In this document: positions 62,114 to 62,240 of the stretch, one piece after another
Numbering within the stretch: the stretch's first letter is position 1
How the letters are laid out: each line of letters begins with the position of its first letter
DNA from: Clostridia bacterium
GTDB taxonomy: Bacteria > Bacillota > Clostridia > Christensenellales > CAG-314
Assembly (NCBI GenBank): GCA_028698585.1
Contig: JAQVWG010000002.1
Coordinates: forward strand, 214,250 to 276,489
Length of the DNA stretch: 62,240 nucleotides
Reading direction: 5' to 3'
Made by a program: the position numbers and the translations under genes
The notes under the pieces: model-generated
What the model was told of the DNA's origin: nothing
What the model saw: the letters and a program-made list of their open reading frames with translations, nothing else
The model's database searches: none

Positions 62114-62240
62114 ATAACTGTGTAGTCGATGGGGTAGATATAGTGCTTAATGGCTACTGCTCTGCCTGTACTGCCAAGAAGAACAACTAGCGAGCACACA
62201 CACAGCCTATGAACGGAGAATTACACGTGATAATGTGGAT
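62114..62240 (+). repeat. Exact 127-bp repeat, copy 2, ending at the window edge
   Basis: Repeats 61884-62010 at an offset of 230 bases and stops exactly at the end of the sequence. It encodes a Fur C-terminal fragment with the same stop codon but no start. Confidence 0.98.

Noticed and set aside
61884-62240. The window as a circular molecule with overlapping ends
   Set aside because: The repeated 127-mer matches an internal site 230 bases back, not the start of the window.

Overview
The window looks like the chromosome of an uncultured, host-associated Gram-positive anaerobe of the Bacillota (Clostridia-like). Supporting signs are the near-consensus TTGACA/TATAAT promoters with 17-bp spacers, AGGAGG ribosome sites, a BspA-type leucine-rich surface protein, GLUG/InlB-repeat and Ig-like/transglutaminase surface proteins, an ECF vitamin transporter and a c-di-GMP response-regulator pair. 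I cannot place it below class. The last 127 bp exactly repeat an internal 127-mer, so the window end is probably an assembly contig end.

Layout. 1-2.3 kb: the 3' part of a secreted tandem nuclease and a multiply frameshifted leucine-rich-repeat pseudogene. 2.7-10.1 kb: sugar catabolism, with a GH13 alpha-glucosidase divergent from a phosphosugar mutase - GH3 beta-glucosidase - glucose-6-phosphate isomerase operon. 10.5-13.7 kb: hisS-like gene, short-chain dehydrogenase, membrane-anchored alpha/beta hydrolase, strong terminator. 14.4-19.2 kb (minus): a galactoside operon (mutarotase-like protein, galactokinase, GH36 alpha-galactosidase). 19.3-21.5 kb: metallophosphoesterase and glycogen synthase. 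21.9-27.0 kb (minus): tsaE, tsaB, rimI, alpha/beta hydrolase, a membrane-domain MurF and D-Ala-D-Ala ligase, which joins tRNA t6A modification with late peptidoglycan precursor synthesis. 27.2-33.8 kb: a TetR-type gene, two large surface proteins and a RibU-like ECF S component.

34.16-40.25 kb: an AT-rich element of about 6 kb lies directly against the 3' end of a tRNA-Asn gene. It carries a large predicted structured RNA, a DEAH helicase, a primase-like protein, two tiny genes, an XRE regulator with its own operators, and a large serine recombinase that is now broken. 40.9-50.4 kb: a MazG-like pyrophosphohydrolase, an HTH regulator, and a c-di-GMP pair made of a REC-PAS-GGDEF cyclase and a REC-GGDEF*-EAL-PAS protein interrupted by two in-frame stops, then a sugar acetyltransferase and a DUF3737 protein. 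50.6-55.9 kb: free-Met-sulfoxide reductase, pyridoxal kinase, AEC transporter, an ADP-ribosyltransferase-like protein and an RlmD-type rRNA methyltransferase with a large insertion. 56.2-62.2 kb: an IS3-family element, a frameshifted trkA, an AraC regulator, a 96-bp repeat array and an autoregulated Fur/PerR-family gene.

The most unusual signal is not one gene. Again and again the last 30-130 bp of a gene (GH36, galK, tsaE, the ECF permease, the Fur-family gene) is found a second time, or a third, in direct orientation just beyond its stop codon. Other gaps hold further tandem arrays. I know of no described system that explains this tail duplication. The second candidate is the nested GNRA-capped RNA structure in the tRNA-Asn element beside the primase-like/helicase pair.
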